A stretch of DNA of 64,000 nucleotides from an uncultured Ruminiclostridium sp. (GCA_910579265.1 CAJTTE010000003.1:62001-126000); one strand, 5' to 3'. Counted from the stretch's first letter, positions 1-9,427 are shown. Notes: a model not told the origin generated them from the sequence alone. Numbers and translations: made by a program.

Positions 1-107
1 TGTGGGCCGCTTGCCTCCACCGTCATCCCTATAATCTTTTCGATCTTGCCCATGCTTCGCCTTGATTCGAAATTTTTAAGCTCCTCGGTAAATCCTTTTA
101 AATCCAT
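1..107 (-). CDS. fliI: FliI flagellar export ATPase, N-terminal fragment
   Basis: Only the first 35 or so codons lie in the window; the gene runs off the left edge. The peptide starts MDLKGFTEELKNF and reaches GMTVEASGP, the N-terminal beta-barrel motif in which F1-type ATPases such as FliI carry a G..VE..GP pattern. FliI energises the flagellar type III export gate together with FliH. The ATG at 105-107 has an upstream GGAG ribosome site. It follows fliH on the same strand after a 246-bp spacer, an order expected for flagellar operons. The identification rests on a short fragment plus context. Confidence 0.75.
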   Translation of the reverse strand, partial: MDLKGFTEELKNFESRRSMGKIEKIIGMTVEASGP

Positions 108-353
108 AAATCTACTCCGTCAATATATTCTGCCGCATTTACGGTGCGCCGGAGGATCTGCCCCCGGGTGTTTTAAAATTCATCCGATTCGAATAGGATG
201 CGGCCTGTTTTTCTTCATTTTAAAGGCGCCTCACACCTTTCTGATACTTCCTAATGCTAATGACCATAAGCCTTAGAAAATTAAAAAAGGCAAAACCGTG
301 TTATGTCGCCAATCCACAGCATTGCCTTACCCCCTTGCAAAATATCGGCAAAA

Positions 354-1334
354 TCAATCGCCGTCTTCCGCGCCTTCAACGGCGGCCTTTTCGGTCTTGT
401 CGGTTTTATCGCTCCTGTCCTCCTTGTCCGACCTTTCAACTTCCTTGTCTCTGTATTTCCCGCTGCCTAACTCCTCGATCATCTTAAGCTGGGTAGAAAC
501 CCCGGCATCAAGAATTTCAGACTCGGTCTCCAGCATAAGAGTGCCCTTTTCCCCGTTTTCCAGCACTTCAAACTCCACGTTGGCGGTGGGGGAAAAGCAT
601 TTTTCGTATAGCTTGAAATCGGCCTCCATATCCTCGCTCATATCAAGCTTTGATAAAGTTACCTTTATATTTTTGGCATTGCGGAACTGCTTTGCGGCGG
701 CGGTTATCATTCTCTGCAAGGTGCTTTTGTCCTTCTGGTTAAGAGTAGTCATGGTTATCTTCTGTGCTATTTCCATTGCAAGATCGAAGATCGCCCTGCG
801 GTTTTCCGCCATAAGCTCATTCTTTTCCCTCTCGATTCCCTCACAAAGGCTTTTCAGCTCGAGAAGCGTTTCCCTGCACTTTTTAAGTCCCTGGACATAA
901 CCTTCCTCTTCGCCCTTCTTAAGTCCTTCCTCACGGCCCATATTATAGCCTTGAGCTCTTCCGTCGTCAATGGCTTTTGCGGTTTTTTCCTCGATTTCCC
1001 CCAAAAGCCTGTCGCCCTCCGCACGCGAGCTTTCCAATATTTTTTCCGCTTCTTCCTTGGCCATAGCCAGCTCAATATTGCATTTGGCACGGGTCTCCTG
1101 CTCATACTGCTGTCCGTCCATGCGATACTGAGCCCTTATTTCGTCCAGCTCCTTCTGAGTGACGGTTATTGTCTCTTCCTTCTGAAGCTCTTCTTCCTGT
1201 TCCGAGTTTTCAGACGAATCGGCATTTTTCTCCTCCTCAGGGGGTATCCTGCAAACTATTTCATTATCTATCTTAACGTCTCCGTCTATGATTATCGTAT
1301 TGACAGGGCTGCTCCCCTTAATAATCTCCGCCAT
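354..1334 (-). CDS. fliH: FliH flagellar assembly protein
   Basis: 326-residue protein expected to bind and regulate the FliI ATPase of the flagellar export apparatus in the cytoplasm. The middle is a long Glu/Lys/Arg-rich coiled coil (about residues 60-190), typical of FliH and V-ATPase E-type stalks; the C-terminal part (about 190-290) is the globular FliH/E domain. It lies between fliG and fliI, the standard position. It is longer than many FliH proteins because of an acidic N-terminal segment and a charged Asp/Lys-rich tail after residue 290 (SDKEDRSDKTDKTEK). The function of the tail is unknown. Confidence 0.85.
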   Translation of the reverse strand: MAEIIKGSSPVNTIIIDGDVKIDNEIVCRIPPEEEKNADSSENSEQEEELQKEETITVTQKELDEIRAQYRMDGQQYEQETRAKCNIELAMAKEEAEKILESSRAEGDRLLGEIEEKTAKAIDDGRAQGYNMGREEGLKKGEEEGYVQGLKKCRETLLELKSLCEGIEREKNELMAENRRAIFDLAMEIAQKITMTTLNQKDKSTLQRMITAAAKQFRNAKNIKVTLSKLDMSEDMEADFKLYEKCFSPTANVEFEVLENGEKGTLMLETESEILDAGVSTQLKMIEELGSGKYRDKEVERSDKEDRSDKTDKTEKAAVEGAEDGD

Positions 1335-1533
1335 AATTACCTTACCTTCACTAAAAATATAGTTAAAATCCGAAAACCGGAGCAGATAATAATTTATTAA
1401 AATACCAACGTCTTTACCCCGATACGCGTTGCCGTAAAAACCGTTTTTTCAGATCATTGTCCGGCGGCCGCGCACCCTTTGCGCATGTTCTGCGGCTTTA
1501 TTTGTCCATCCGTCCGCAGCCGCACACATATGA

Positions 1534-1567
1534 ACAGTGAATAGCCGCAGGTGCCGCTATTCACTGT
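1534..1567. other. Intergenic hairpin between fliG and fliH
   Basis: A 12-bp perfect inverted repeat, ACAGTGAATAGC ... GCTATTCACTGT, with a 10-nt loop. It lies just after the fliG stop on the minus strand but has no U tract in that direction, so it looks more like an mRNA-processing or stabilising structure than a strong terminator for this operon. On the plus strand it is followed by AATTTTC. Confidence 0.5.
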
Positions 1568-1575
1568 AATTTTCT

Positions 1576-2586
1576 TTACGCAATTATTTCGTCCTGAGTA
1601 TCCTTGGAAATGGTAATGGTTCCCTCTGCCTCCAAGCGCCTGATGACCGCAACTATACGCTGCTGTGCATCCTCAACGTCACGCATGCGCACATTATGCA
1701 GATATTCAACGTCGGTCTGTGTTGCCTCACGCTTACGCGTAGACATATTCGCATAGATAACTTCTGCAACCTCCGCCGTACTTCCCTTGATGGCGACCGC
1801 AAGATCCTTTGCGTCCACTTCGTTGATAAATGCCTGAATAGACATGGAATCCAGACCTACGATATCGTCGAATACGAACATCTTCTGACGGATCTCTTCC
1901 GCGAGCTTAGGATCTCTCAAGGTGAGCTCGTCAAAGATAAACTTTTCGGTGGAGCGATCTACCTTGTTCATTACATCTGCAATGTAATTGATGCCTCCTA
2001 CCTCCATATCTCCGGTAGTAACAAGCATAGCGAACCTTCGCTCCAGAGTTTCCTCGACCGATTTTGTGAATTCCGGACTTGCGCTTTCCATTTTCGCAAT
2101 TCTCTCAACAACATCTATCCGAGTATCCTTGGGAAGCTCTGAAAGTATTGCCGACGCCTGATCGCTCCGGCAATAGGAAAGGATAAGCGCAATCGTCTGC
2201 GGATGTTCATTCTGAACTACCGCCAAAAGGTTTTTATAGTCCGCCTTTCTTATAAAAGCAAAGGCCTTCGTCTTGAGCTGCTTCGTGATTCTTTCAAATA
2301 AGGCCTCCGCCCGGTCCTCGCCGAAGGCCTTCTGCAAAATTTCCCGGGCGTATTCTACTCCGCCCTCGGATATGACCTTCTGTGTAAGACAAAGCTCGTA
2401 AAAATCGTTAAGAACTCCGCTTACGGTTTCCGCAGACCAATAATCCATCTTGGCGACCTCGAGAGTTATCCTCTCGATCTCGTCATCGGAAAAATGCTTA
2501 TATACCCCCGAGGCATTGTCCGCGCCTATTGAAGACAAAACCATTGCGGCTCTCTGTATCGGAGTGATCTGATTTACGTCTGCCAA
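1576..2586 (-). CDS. fliG: FliG flagellar motor switch protein
   Basis: 336 residues, the normal FliG length. FliG sits on the cytoplasmic face of the MS ring, binds FliF and transmits torque from the stator. The start region (TPIQRAAMVLSSIGADNAS) is the FliG N-terminal domain; the middle domain contains EHPQTIALILSYC, the EHPQ motif typical of FliG; the C-terminal torque helix carries charged residues around STRKREATQTD. The start codon is TTG at 2584-2586, chosen because AAAGGAGAGGG lies seven bases upstream. It is followed by a 241-bp spacer before fliH. Confidence 0.95.
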   Translation of the reverse strand: MADVNQITPIQRAAMVLSSIGADNASGVYKHFSDDEIERITLEVAKMDYWSAETVSGVLNDFYELCLTQKVISEGGVEYAREILQKAFGEDRAEALFERITKQLKTKAFAFIRKADYKNLLAVVQNEHPQTIALILSYCRSDQASAILSELPKDTRIDVVERIAKMESASPEFTKSVEETLERRFAMLVTTGDMEVGGINYIADVMNKVDRSTEKFIFDELTLRDPKLAEEIRQKMFVFDDIVGLDSMSIQAFINEVDAKDLAVAIKGSTAEVAEVIYANMSTRKREATQTDVEYLHNVRMRDVEDAQQRIVAVIRRLEAEGTITISKDTQDEIIA

Positions 2587-2687
2587 CTTAAACCCTCTCC
2601 TTTGTAGGATAAATATTTTTCTTTGCCCCTCCGGTCCGTTCCGAAGGCCGTGTCTGACTCCGGATGAAAAAAACTGTCATGAACGGA

Positions 2688-4352
2688 TCATTCGTCGGAT
2701 CTTATCCAGCTTCTGATCAACTGAGCCACTATTTCGGGATTATTCTTGGAGAAGTCCTGAATCTCTCTCTTAAGCGCTTCATCTCTTGTTTCCGGCGTTT
2801 CCTCATTAAGACTTGCCAATTCAAATTCGCTGCTTTCCTCAGAGGACGGACCGCCGTCGCTGAATTCAAATTCTCCCATTCCGTTTGCGCCGGCCGCCGC
2901 AGGCACGGCAGACGGAGCAAGACGATTGGCTGAACGGCGCTTTTTCCTTGAACCCGGAGCATTGAGCGCCAGAATAAGAAGTACGATAAGAACTATGCCC
3001 AAAACTATAATGATAGCCAGAAGCGCCATATTCTCGCCGCTGATGTTATTTACATTAAAGGAACCTTCGCCGATAACTCCGTCGGTATTTTCGACGAAAG
3101 GCGTCGTCTTGATCGAAACGTTGTTTACATCGGCGCCGATAGCGTTTGCGATCGTATTGCGCCAACGAGTTTCCTCTTCGACGGTGAAATCGTTGTTGCT
3201 CTTTACGACCACCGATGCGGAAAGTCTGTCGATGCTGCAACCGTCCTTTTCGATCTGCTGCTTTTCTTCATTTACCTTATAATTGATTTCTCTCGAATAT
3301 TCCTGATAGAACTGACCGTCCTCGCCTACGCTCAGAGTAGGATAATTCGGACTTATATCCGAATTGATAATCGTTCCTATAAGTCCTCCCTCTTCGGCTA
3401 CTCCTCCCGCCGCGCTTTTAAGGATTTCATTTGCTATAATGCCTACCTGATTACCGTTTTCATCTCTGTTCGGAGCAGAATATACAAGCTTCTCGGTAAC
3501 GACCTTGTCAAAATTAAGCATTAAACCGACCGAAACGTTAAGGTCGTCAAATGCGTTTAACAATACGCCTTCTATCTGTTTTTCAAGGCTTTGTTTCACC
3601 TTCTCCTGGTATGTCATCCTCTGATACATGATTTCGATTCTTTGGGATTCCTCCTCGGCATAGGATGAAGAATATTCCGGAGAAAGCTGTTTTCCCGTTC
3701 CGTCGGTTATGGTTATATTGGTTCTTTTAAGACCGGGCACGGAATTGGATACCAGATTGTACATACCGTCCACCTGATCGGGATTAAGATCGTTTCTCAA
3801 AGTAAGTACTATTCCCGCCGAGCTTTCCTTTTCCGTACCGGCGATAACGTAATCGTTGGTATCGGGTATGTTCAGGTTGACAATAGCATTGTCCACATTG
3901 GCGAAAGCGCGGAAAGTAGCAGTCAGCTTCACCTCAAGCTGCTGCTTCTGGATCTCCCTTATTTCCGTATTGCTTGAAAAAAGCGTAACGCCGTTTTTCC
4001 ACACGTCATAATTTACACCGGTGCTGGGGTAGTTAGCCATGCTCAGCTGAACTCTGGCCTCCTCGACCTGATTTCTGTCAACCAGGATATCACCGTTGCT
4101 GTTAATTTTTATATTTGATATGCCAAGCTCATTTCTCGCATATGTAAGTATCTCGCTTGCCTCTGTGGATGAAACTCCGGTGTAGAGAACCTCATAATGG
4201 GTTTGTCCCAGAATGACCGCCAGAAGAATTATTGAGACCACCAGAACCGCCGCTCCTGCGCTTATCCCGATAATTACCTTTCTGCCGAGCGAAGAAAATT
4301 TCGTCTTAAGGAAGTTACCCGCCTTAAGAAATCCATTTTTTACTTTATCCAT
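2688..4352 (-). CDS. fliF: FliF flagellar MS-ring protein
   Basis: 554 residues, usual for FliF. It forms the membrane-embedded MS ring on which the basal body is built. An N-terminal membrane helix (about 24-46) is followed by the ring-building periplasmic-type domains, including EVLYTGVSSTEASEI and the VNLNIPDTNDYV region, then a second membrane helix (about 437-460, LLAIIIVLGIVLIVLLILAL). The cytoplasmic tail ends in the acidic and Arg-rich FliG-binding segment (NPEIVAQLIRSWI). The ATG has a GAGGTCAG ribosome site. It is separated from fliE by 395 bp, much more than usual. Confidence 0.95.
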   Translation of the reverse strand: MDKVKNGFLKAGNFLKTKFSSLGRKVIIGISAGAAVLVVSIILLAVILGQTHYEVLYTGVSSTEASEILTYARNELGISNIKINSNGDILVDRNQVEEARVQLSMANYPSTGVNYDVWKNGVTLFSSNTEIREIQKQQLEVKLTATFRAFANVDNAIVNLNIPDTNDYVIAGTEKESSAGIVLTLRNDLNPDQVDGMYNLVSNSVPGLKRTNITITDGTGKQLSPEYSSSYAEEESQRIEIMYQRMTYQEKVKQSLEKQIEGVLLNAFDDLNVSVGLMLNFDKVVTEKLVYSAPNRDENGNQVGIIANEILKSAAGGVAEEGGLIGTIINSDISPNYPTLSVGEDGQFYQEYSREINYKVNEEKQQIEKDGCSIDRLSASVVVKSNNDFTVEEETRWRNTIANAIGADVNNVSIKTTPFVENTDGVIGEGSFNVNNISGENMALLAIIIVLGIVLIVLLILALNAPGSRKKRRSANRLAPSAVPAAAGANGMGEFEFSDGGPSSEESSEFELASLNEETPETRDEALKREIQDFSKNNPEIVAQLIRSWIRSDE

Positions 4353-4747
4353 TAACTGACCTCGATTTCAATTTGGTTTTATTAAAGGCGTCACCATCGA
4401 TTCAACACGAAACAGCGATTTCCGGAAAGTCTTTCCGTTAAATACGAAAGCTGCGATATTTCCGTAAAAGCTCCGCAGACTTGCCTCTGCCGTGTTAAGA
4501 GCGGCGTCGATCATAATTGTGCGATGAACAAAACCGGGAAAATATCCCGGAAACAAACAGACCCGGAAAGGATAATTTTTATTGACGAACCCTTCCTGTC
4601 GATTTGTGTCGGCAAAATACCGAAGAATAATCAAAAACCGGCGGCTCCGGGTTTAACGCTCAGTATGGCGTGCCCTGACCGTTACCTTATCAATCTCCGC
4701 AAAAGCCGGCCGGAATTAAAAACATTTAACGTTCCTGCGCCGATGAT
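4353..4747. other. Long spacer between fliE and fliF, no gene seen
   Basis: 395 bp inside an otherwise single-strand flagellar operon. It contains a short CCGGG/CCCGG inverted repeat near 4540-4556. An open frame of 88 codons on the minus strand has no ribosome site or recognisable composition and is not called. No promoter was found. Confidence 0.4.
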
Positions 4748-5074
4748 TCATATACTCATCTTAACTATTTCGTTGTATGCGTCAACGACAGTATTCTTAA
4801 CTGTCACCAACAAATCTGTAGCCACCTCGGCTTTAGCGATATTGGCCTGTATTTCTTCAAGATTGTCGGTATCTCCCAACATAAGGCGGAGAATATCGTC
4901 CTGCTTCTGTTGATTGGCTTCTACCGCATTATTGAATATACCCGAAAAAACATCCAAAAACGATGGGTTTGAGACCTTCCCGTCATCTCCGCTCTTTTCT
5001 CTGTATTCTTCGTCAAAGACTCTGCTTACAGATTCGAGAGGCGTTATGGCGGAAGAAATGGGAACAATAAACAT
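4748..5074 (-). CDS. fliE: FliE flagellar hook-basal body protein
   Basis: 108 residues. FliE joins the MS ring to the proximal rod (FlgB/FlgC). The C-terminal half, with KAEVATDLLVTVKNTVVDAYNEIVKMSI, matches the conserved FliE rod-forming helix. The start at 5072-5074 (MFIVPISS) is preferred because AAAGGAAG precedes it; a longer upstream frame has no such site. The order flgB-flgC-fliE-fliF is the classic one. Confidence 0.92.
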   Translation of the reverse strand: MFIVPISSAITPLESVSRVFDEEYREKSGDDGKVSNPSFLDVFSGIFNNAVEANQQKQDDILRLMLGDTDNLEEIQANIAKAEVATDLLVTVKNTVVDAYNEIVKMSI

Positions 5075-5155
5075 AATGCGTCTTCCTTTCAAATACAATA
5101 GATCCTGTTTTGATCCGTAATACGGGATCACCGGTCAGCTTACCGTCTGCACAGA

Positions 5156-5665
5156 TCAAGTCTGACCGATGGTAAGAGCCTTCTGAGCCATTTTCTTCAT
5201 GCTGTTGAAAATTGTAAGATTAGCATCATAGGAATTGGAGGCCGCTACAAAATCCAGCTGCTCCTCTTCCACATCCACGTTGGGGAGATAATAATAACCG
5301 TCCTCTCCCGCATCCGGATGAGACGGATCATAAACGGGAGTATAGGGAGTATCGTCCTCCACGACAGAGGATACGACGACGCCTGTACCCGTATAAGCGT
5401 TGCGCTGAGAAAGCGTCATTTCAAGAACGCTTGAAAAAGCGTTTCCGTTGGGAAGATTGTTTATCTTCCTGTTTATGTATCCGTATATGTCAAGATTGTC
5501 GTATTCCTTGGTTTCGGAAAAAACCGTTACCTGGCGGGTATAAGGACCGCCCTCCGAGGTTCTGGTAACCTTGGAAAAAGCAACGTTTTGCCCGATTATC
5601 TCCATTCTGAGACGCTGTGCCGTCATTCCCGAAACAGGTATATCAAGACTGCTGAGAAATGCCAT
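5156..5665 (-). CDS. flgC: FlgC flagellar proximal rod protein
   Basis: 169 residues. N-terminal FLSSLDIPVSGMTAQRLRME and a following N-x-A-like segment match the flagellar rod/hook N-terminal motif. The C-terminal helix (EEEQLDFVAASNSYDANLTI) matches the rod C-terminal motif with the typical A.R.YEAN-like pattern. The central region (about 95-130) has an unusual Tyr/Asp/Pro-rich insert (TPYTPVYDPSHPDAGEDG). The usual N.AN motif reads GQNVAFSKV here. The start MAFLSSLD follows GAAAGGAAAG; an upstream in-frame ATG has no ribosome site. Confidence 0.93.
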   Translation of the reverse strand: MAFLSSLDIPVSGMTAQRLRMEIIGQNVAFSKVTRTSEGGPYTRQVTVFSETKEYDNLDIYGYINRKINNLPNGNAFSSVLEMTLSQRNAYTGTGVVVSSVVEDDTPYTPVYDPSHPDAGEDGYYYLPNVDVEEEQLDFVAASNSYDANLTIFNSMKKMAQKALTIGQT

Positions 5666-5809
5666 TTTACTCTTTCCTTTCATTTGAGATTTAAAACCGG
5701 TCAATCCGGATAGGACATACAGCTGACTGAAAAAAGCATGCCTAAAATGCAGTCCTGCTTTTGTATCCTATCCCGTAATCAAAAAACGACAAACGTATCC
5801 GCCGAAAAA

Positions 5810-6181
5810 TTACGTTCTCCTCATAGCCGATCTTAATAAGACGAACTCGCTGTTCATCTGATTGATAAGAGCCTCCTGGAGAAGACCGTTCTTTGTAAAA
5901 AGAGCTTCCTGGGTGTCGGAATCCACATTGTTTCCGTCGGGCTGATCAAAAGTATTTGTATCCGTAACCAAATAGCTTGACAAATGCAGCTCTTTTTTGT
6001 ATTTGGCATTTTCGGATACATTCAGCTTATCCTTCAGAACAGCGCTGAAATTCAGATATTTACATTTAAAATTGGGCGTATCCTGATTAGCAAGGTTATT
6101 TCCGATAACCGCCTTATTTTTATTAACAATGGCGAGACCCTGTTCAAGAATACGAAATCCCGTGGTATCAAATAAAGCCAT
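5810..6181 (-). CDS. flgB: FlgB flagellar proximal rod protein
   Basis: 123 residues. Contains GNNLANQDTPNFKCKYLNF, the highly conserved FlgB N-terminal motif, and a C-terminal helix ending FVLLRSAMRRT. It forms the most proximal part of the rod. ATG 6179-6181 is chosen because GAAAGGAAC precedes it. It is the first gene of this flagellar operon in the window; about 900 bp of non-coding, repeat-bearing DNA lies upstream. Confidence 0.95.
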   Translation of the reverse strand: MALFDTTGFRILEQGLAIVNKNKAVIGNNLANQDTPNFKCKYLNFSAVLKDKLNVSENAKYKKELHLSSYLVTDTNTFDQPDGNNVDSDTQEALFTKNGLLQEALINQMNSEFVLLRSAMRRT

Positions 6182-6278
6182 TCGTTCCGTTCCTTTCAGA
6201 TCAAAGAAATAAAAACAACGATAAAGTCGAAGCCGGAAAGACCTCAACCGAAAAGCAGACTATATGCTCGTGTTAAAC

Positions 6279-6307
6279 ATTATACAACATTAAACCAAAA
6301 AAAACAA
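6279..6307 (-). promoter_or_regulatory. Possible sigma-A-type promoter for the flagellar operon
   Basis: On the minus strand TATAAT (6284 to 6279) is preceded by TTGTTT at 17 bp, about 100 bp before flgB. The -10 is perfect, the -35 weak. The upstream side is very T-rich. No sigma-D (FliA) consensus was recognised. Confidence 0.4.
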
Positions 6308-6708
6308 CCTCTTTTTTTAAATTTTTCATTCTTTTCATTTTTCTGTTAAAAAAACATCATCCTCTTTAAAAAATATCCTCGTTGCAAAAGCCTTTTCAGC
6401 TCCTCCGAATTATTTTTGAAAATAATGGAAGACTTCGGTTTTGAGAAAGATTAAAGCCCTACACCATATTTTTTGCTCTTCAATATGATTAGTTGATATA
6501 CTTAGCGATATGTTATCCGAATTAAAAGTCATATATGCTTCTCGTCTGTTGTCAAAACCGTTTTTAAATATTCGTTTTTAAACGCTTGTGTTTTCTTCCC
6601 CGATTCCGGATAAAACAGACAATGCGCATATAAGTGTTACAGAAAAGGATTCGGTCATGGTCTGCCTATATAGAAAAACAAAATTCGGTTTTTCTTACAT
6701 AAAAACTA

Positions 6709-6850
6709 AGGCGTATCTGAACACTAAGCAATTTTGTAATATTACGCCGATCGAGTGAATATTTCAAAAAAACGGAGAGATACGGCAATATTTTGAGCAT
6801 TTTTAATGCGGACAGCGCCCTCAGTTAGTGGAAATTTTGAATGCTGCGAC
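6709..6850. repeat. Element B, degraded copy
   Basis: Begins AGGCGTATCTGAACAC like the left end of family B and keeps the internal ATACGGCAATATTTTG and GCGCCCTCAGTTAGTGGAAA segments, but the right end is decayed just before the neighbouring family-F element. The region 6182-6708 upstream is AT-rich and shows no gene. Confidence 0.55.
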
Positions 6851-6895
6851 TTTTAACATGGCTCATAACCGGATTTGTAAAACAACAGATGAATT

Positions 6896-7060
6896 TATTG
6901 CTCCACCAAATAACTCTTGAAGAATTTGTGCGCCGAAGGGCTGTGGAAAGACAAGGAAGAAGGCCGCAGGAATATGCGCATATTTCAAGGGCTTCTGACG
7001 AAGTATTTAGGCAGCCGGGCAAGCAGAATAATTCAAGAGTTATTTGGGGGAGCAACAATA
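6896..7060. repeat. Element F, copy 1 (about 165 bp, inverted-repeat ends)
   Basis: Ends are TTGCTCCACCAAATAACTC ... GAGTTATTTGGGGGAGCAA, a 24-bp near-perfect inverted repeat. A second copy lies at 36652-36813 and is almost identical inside. One stem pair differs in both arms in a compensatory way between copies. Both strands can be read through as short frames, but these have no start signals. Could be a miniature transposable element or a structured RNA. Confidence 0.75.
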
Positions 7061-7092
7061 TGGATTTGACGTTAATTATGCCTTCGTTTATC

Positions 7093-7818
7093 CTACCAGT
7101 ATCTTGCATATCTCCGGGATTCTGCTATTTTTTTGAGTTCCTTTCTCTTTCTGACAATGTCCGATTCCTTGAACACATATTGTTTTTTTGGCGGTATCGC
7201 CTTAAAGCTCATCTTAGCCTTGTCAAGAGCACAGGCTATCTCTCCGGGGTGTTCAAAGTCCATGGGAAGTCTTATCATATCCACTGTTTTGTATGATTTT
7301 TCCGCCTCGTTGTACCACCATTTGTCAAATAGCGGAAACCCGTCTTTAATATGATATCCAAGCCTGTCGCTTTCCCCCTCATAAATTCTTATTTCGCCCG
7401 TGAGGATAAGATGTTTTTTTCTTTCGTCAAGATACGCGCTCTCATAACTGCCCAACGGTATCACACATACCATTCTCAGAAACGTTCTTTTTCCGAAAAG
7501 CCTGTAGCTTCCCTTATATTTGCTGAACACCGCGCATTTTTCGCATATTTCAAAATAAGTATATTTTCTGTTGGTTCTGACAAATCTGTCGCATACCGCC
7601 CAGTAAATCCAGCATAAACCCATGCCGGCACACACGCTGATCCCAGCCGCCGCGCCGTAGGATGTCAGAAATTCAAAATTTACCGCGCTTTTAAGGTTAA
7701 ACATAAGCGCCCATATGATCATCATGCAAAATTCAGCCAAAGGCGTTACAGTAAGGATCATTGCCCTGTTGCGCCTTTTGACGTATTTTTTTGTATAAGC
7801 ATGAAAATATCTGTTCAT
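7093..7818 (-). CDS. Membrane protein of unknown function
   Basis: 241 residues; family not recognised. Residues about 25-47 and 55-85 are hydrophobic (MILTVTPLAEFCMMIIWALMF; AAGISVCAGMGLCWIYWAV), giving two likely membrane helices, followed by a soluble domain with Trp/Tyr-rich segments (FPLFDKWWYNEAEKSYKTV) and a basic C-terminal tail (RKRKELKKIAESRRYARYW). This resembles small integral membrane proteins with a cytoplasmic PH-like sheet, but that is a guess. The ATG at 7816-7818 follows GAGGAAAC. It is flanked by repeat elements F and B on either side. Confidence 0.65.
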   Translation of the reverse strand: MNRYFHAYTKKYVKRRNRAMILTVTPLAEFCMMIIWALMFNLKSAVNFEFLTSYGAAAGISVCAGMGLCWIYWAVCDRFVRTNRKYTYFEICEKCAVFSKYKGSYRLFGKRTFLRMVCVIPLGSYESAYLDERKKHLILTGEIRIYEGESDRLGYHIKDGFPLFDKWWYNEAEKSYKTVDMIRLPMDFEHPGEIACALDKAKMSFKAIPPKKQYVFKESDIVRKRKELKKIAESRRYARYW

Positions 7819-7868
7819 AAGGGTTTCCTCTTTTTTCTTCCATGCCGGAAAATAAGTCCGATCAACTA

Positions 7869-8050
7869 TGGCATATCCGAAAACAAAACAAAATGTGCAA
7901 TATGCTAAAGCATGGCGGTTTACTGGAAAAAGCGGAGAAATACGAGGGTACTTCACAGTTATCCCTTTGCGGCAGTTGCCGGCATTCTTTGACGTGGATA
8001 GCGTCTGAAGTTAGTAGCTGTCGCGCAATTTACGGCTTTTCAGATAGCCG
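7869..8050. repeat. Element B copy
   Basis: Left end GGCATATCCGAAAAC, internal GAGAAATACGAGGGTA and the hairpin-forming CAGTTATCCCTTTG...CAGTTGCC, right end ACGGCTTTTCAGATAGCC. Matches the family-B copies at 44578, 55396, 58652, 60471 and 62747. It lies about 50 bp upstream of the membrane-protein start. Confidence 0.7.
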
Positions 8051-8126
8051 CTGATAAACATGCTACGATAAAACATAGGATCATCAAAGTATTAAAGCCC
8101 GAAGCAATGTTTTTATTCAATAATAT

Positions 8127-8312
8127 TTAAGCAGACATCAAAAAGCCTGTCCCGCCCGATTTTTCCCGGTAAGAAATCTCATAATGAATAGGGTATTTAT
8201 AAATATTCGCTTCGTCTTTTTCATAAACCGCCCCAAATACCGTATCGCCGGCCGCAAGCAACTCAGCCTTGTATTTATCCGAAAAAATTTACACATCCGC
8301 CGAAAATCTCAT
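8127..8312 (-). pseudogene. Decayed gene fragment
   Basis: Reading the minus strand from an ATG at 8310-8312 gives seven codons, an in-frame TAA, then a 51-codon stretch with natural protein composition (DKYKAELLAAGDTVFGAVYE ... YKYPIHYEISYREKSGG) ending in TAA. The composition and charge pattern look like the C-terminal end of a real soluble protein, but upstream the frame is broken. Family not recognised. This is a judgement from codon content only. Confidence 0.4.
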
Positions 8313-9394
8313 CCGTATCCGCAGTTGATTGATCTTCGCGGCATCCTAACACAAGACAATAACGGGTATGATTTTATCCCTTTGGTTTCCGTTCGCCGTT
8401 TTGTCAACATACAATAAATATGTTTTCCTCTTTATCGAACCGCTAATTTTTCTCCGGCTCATATTCGAATCCGTCGTTTACATGCCGTTAGGACTTATAT
8501 CAATTTAACAAAAATATAACAAATAACATAGAGATCCGGTTTTTATATTAACAGAGATGATTTTCCGTATATTGAATAAGCTCCGACCTTTCCGACTATC
8601 AATATTTTTGATTTTTATATGGAGCATATCGTCCGCATGTTTTTTAACTAATGCAGATAATCTCACAATGCGGAATATGCGGTCATCGATCCGGGTATAT
8701 TGTTTTTTTAAAAAGTAAAAAGCCTTGTGTTACATCTATCGAAAGCCTGACCGATCCAAGCATCTTCATGCAATACCTTACGTATTCCGCTTTTTCCGAT
8801 ACAAAACCACAATATTTACGCTTGCATAAATAAGACCGGCCGTCTTCCTCAGCAGAACGAAAATTTACTTTGTACAGTTTTTTCGGTTCTGAAAAGGCGT
8901 TGCGCTTAATTTATTAAAGTATAAACGTAAAGGGGGGCGCGGCAAAATCCGTCAAAAGAAAGCATGGAAGCATACATGTCGACCATGTATATCTTAGTTG
9001 CATAAAATTTTAAAATAAGTTTTTTATCAGCACCGCTCGAATTGCCGTAAGCCCCGGCTGATCAGATATTTGCCGGCATATCAATAATCTATGATCAGAA
9101 GGATTTCCGATTTTCCGATGAAGTTCGCTGTATTTTATAATACCACAATTCCATATTTCCTGACAACAGTTTTAAAGAAATTTTATTTTTTTGTATTTTA
9201 CAAGAAACTGTGCAAAAAACCCGTAATGTTTTTCGTCAATTTTAACAAATTTTTTCTCTTTTTTCAACAACGAGGATATGGAATTTTGGTAATTTTGACG
9301 TCTCAATGCAATAAAACCCTTTTGTAAAGCCAACTTTGACCTTGACTGTCTTTTTTTTAAGCATGACGGAAGAAATTAAATTTTTATATTTCTC
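8313..9394. other. 1.1-kb AT-rich region without a recognisable gene
   Basis: Many stops in all frames; short frames near 8651-8833 and 9091-9327 lack ribosome sites. Long T-runs near 9170-9270. No repeats of families A-G were recognised here. Confidence 0.5.
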
Positions 9395-9423
9395 TTGATT
9401 TATTCGCGGTTATAATGTATAAT
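9395..9423 (+). promoter_or_regulatory. Sigma-A-type promoter of the PilZ/diguanylate cyclase genes
   Basis: TTGATT (9395-9400), 17 bp, TATAAT (9418-9423). Transcription would start near 9430, leaving a leader of about 250 nt before the PilZ start. A second TATAAT at 9411-9416 has no matching -35. Confidence 0.7.
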
Positions 9424-9427
9424 TGAA

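Noticed and set aside
4368..4634. 88-codon frame between fliE and fliF
   Set aside because: No ribosome site, no family resemblance and weak composition.
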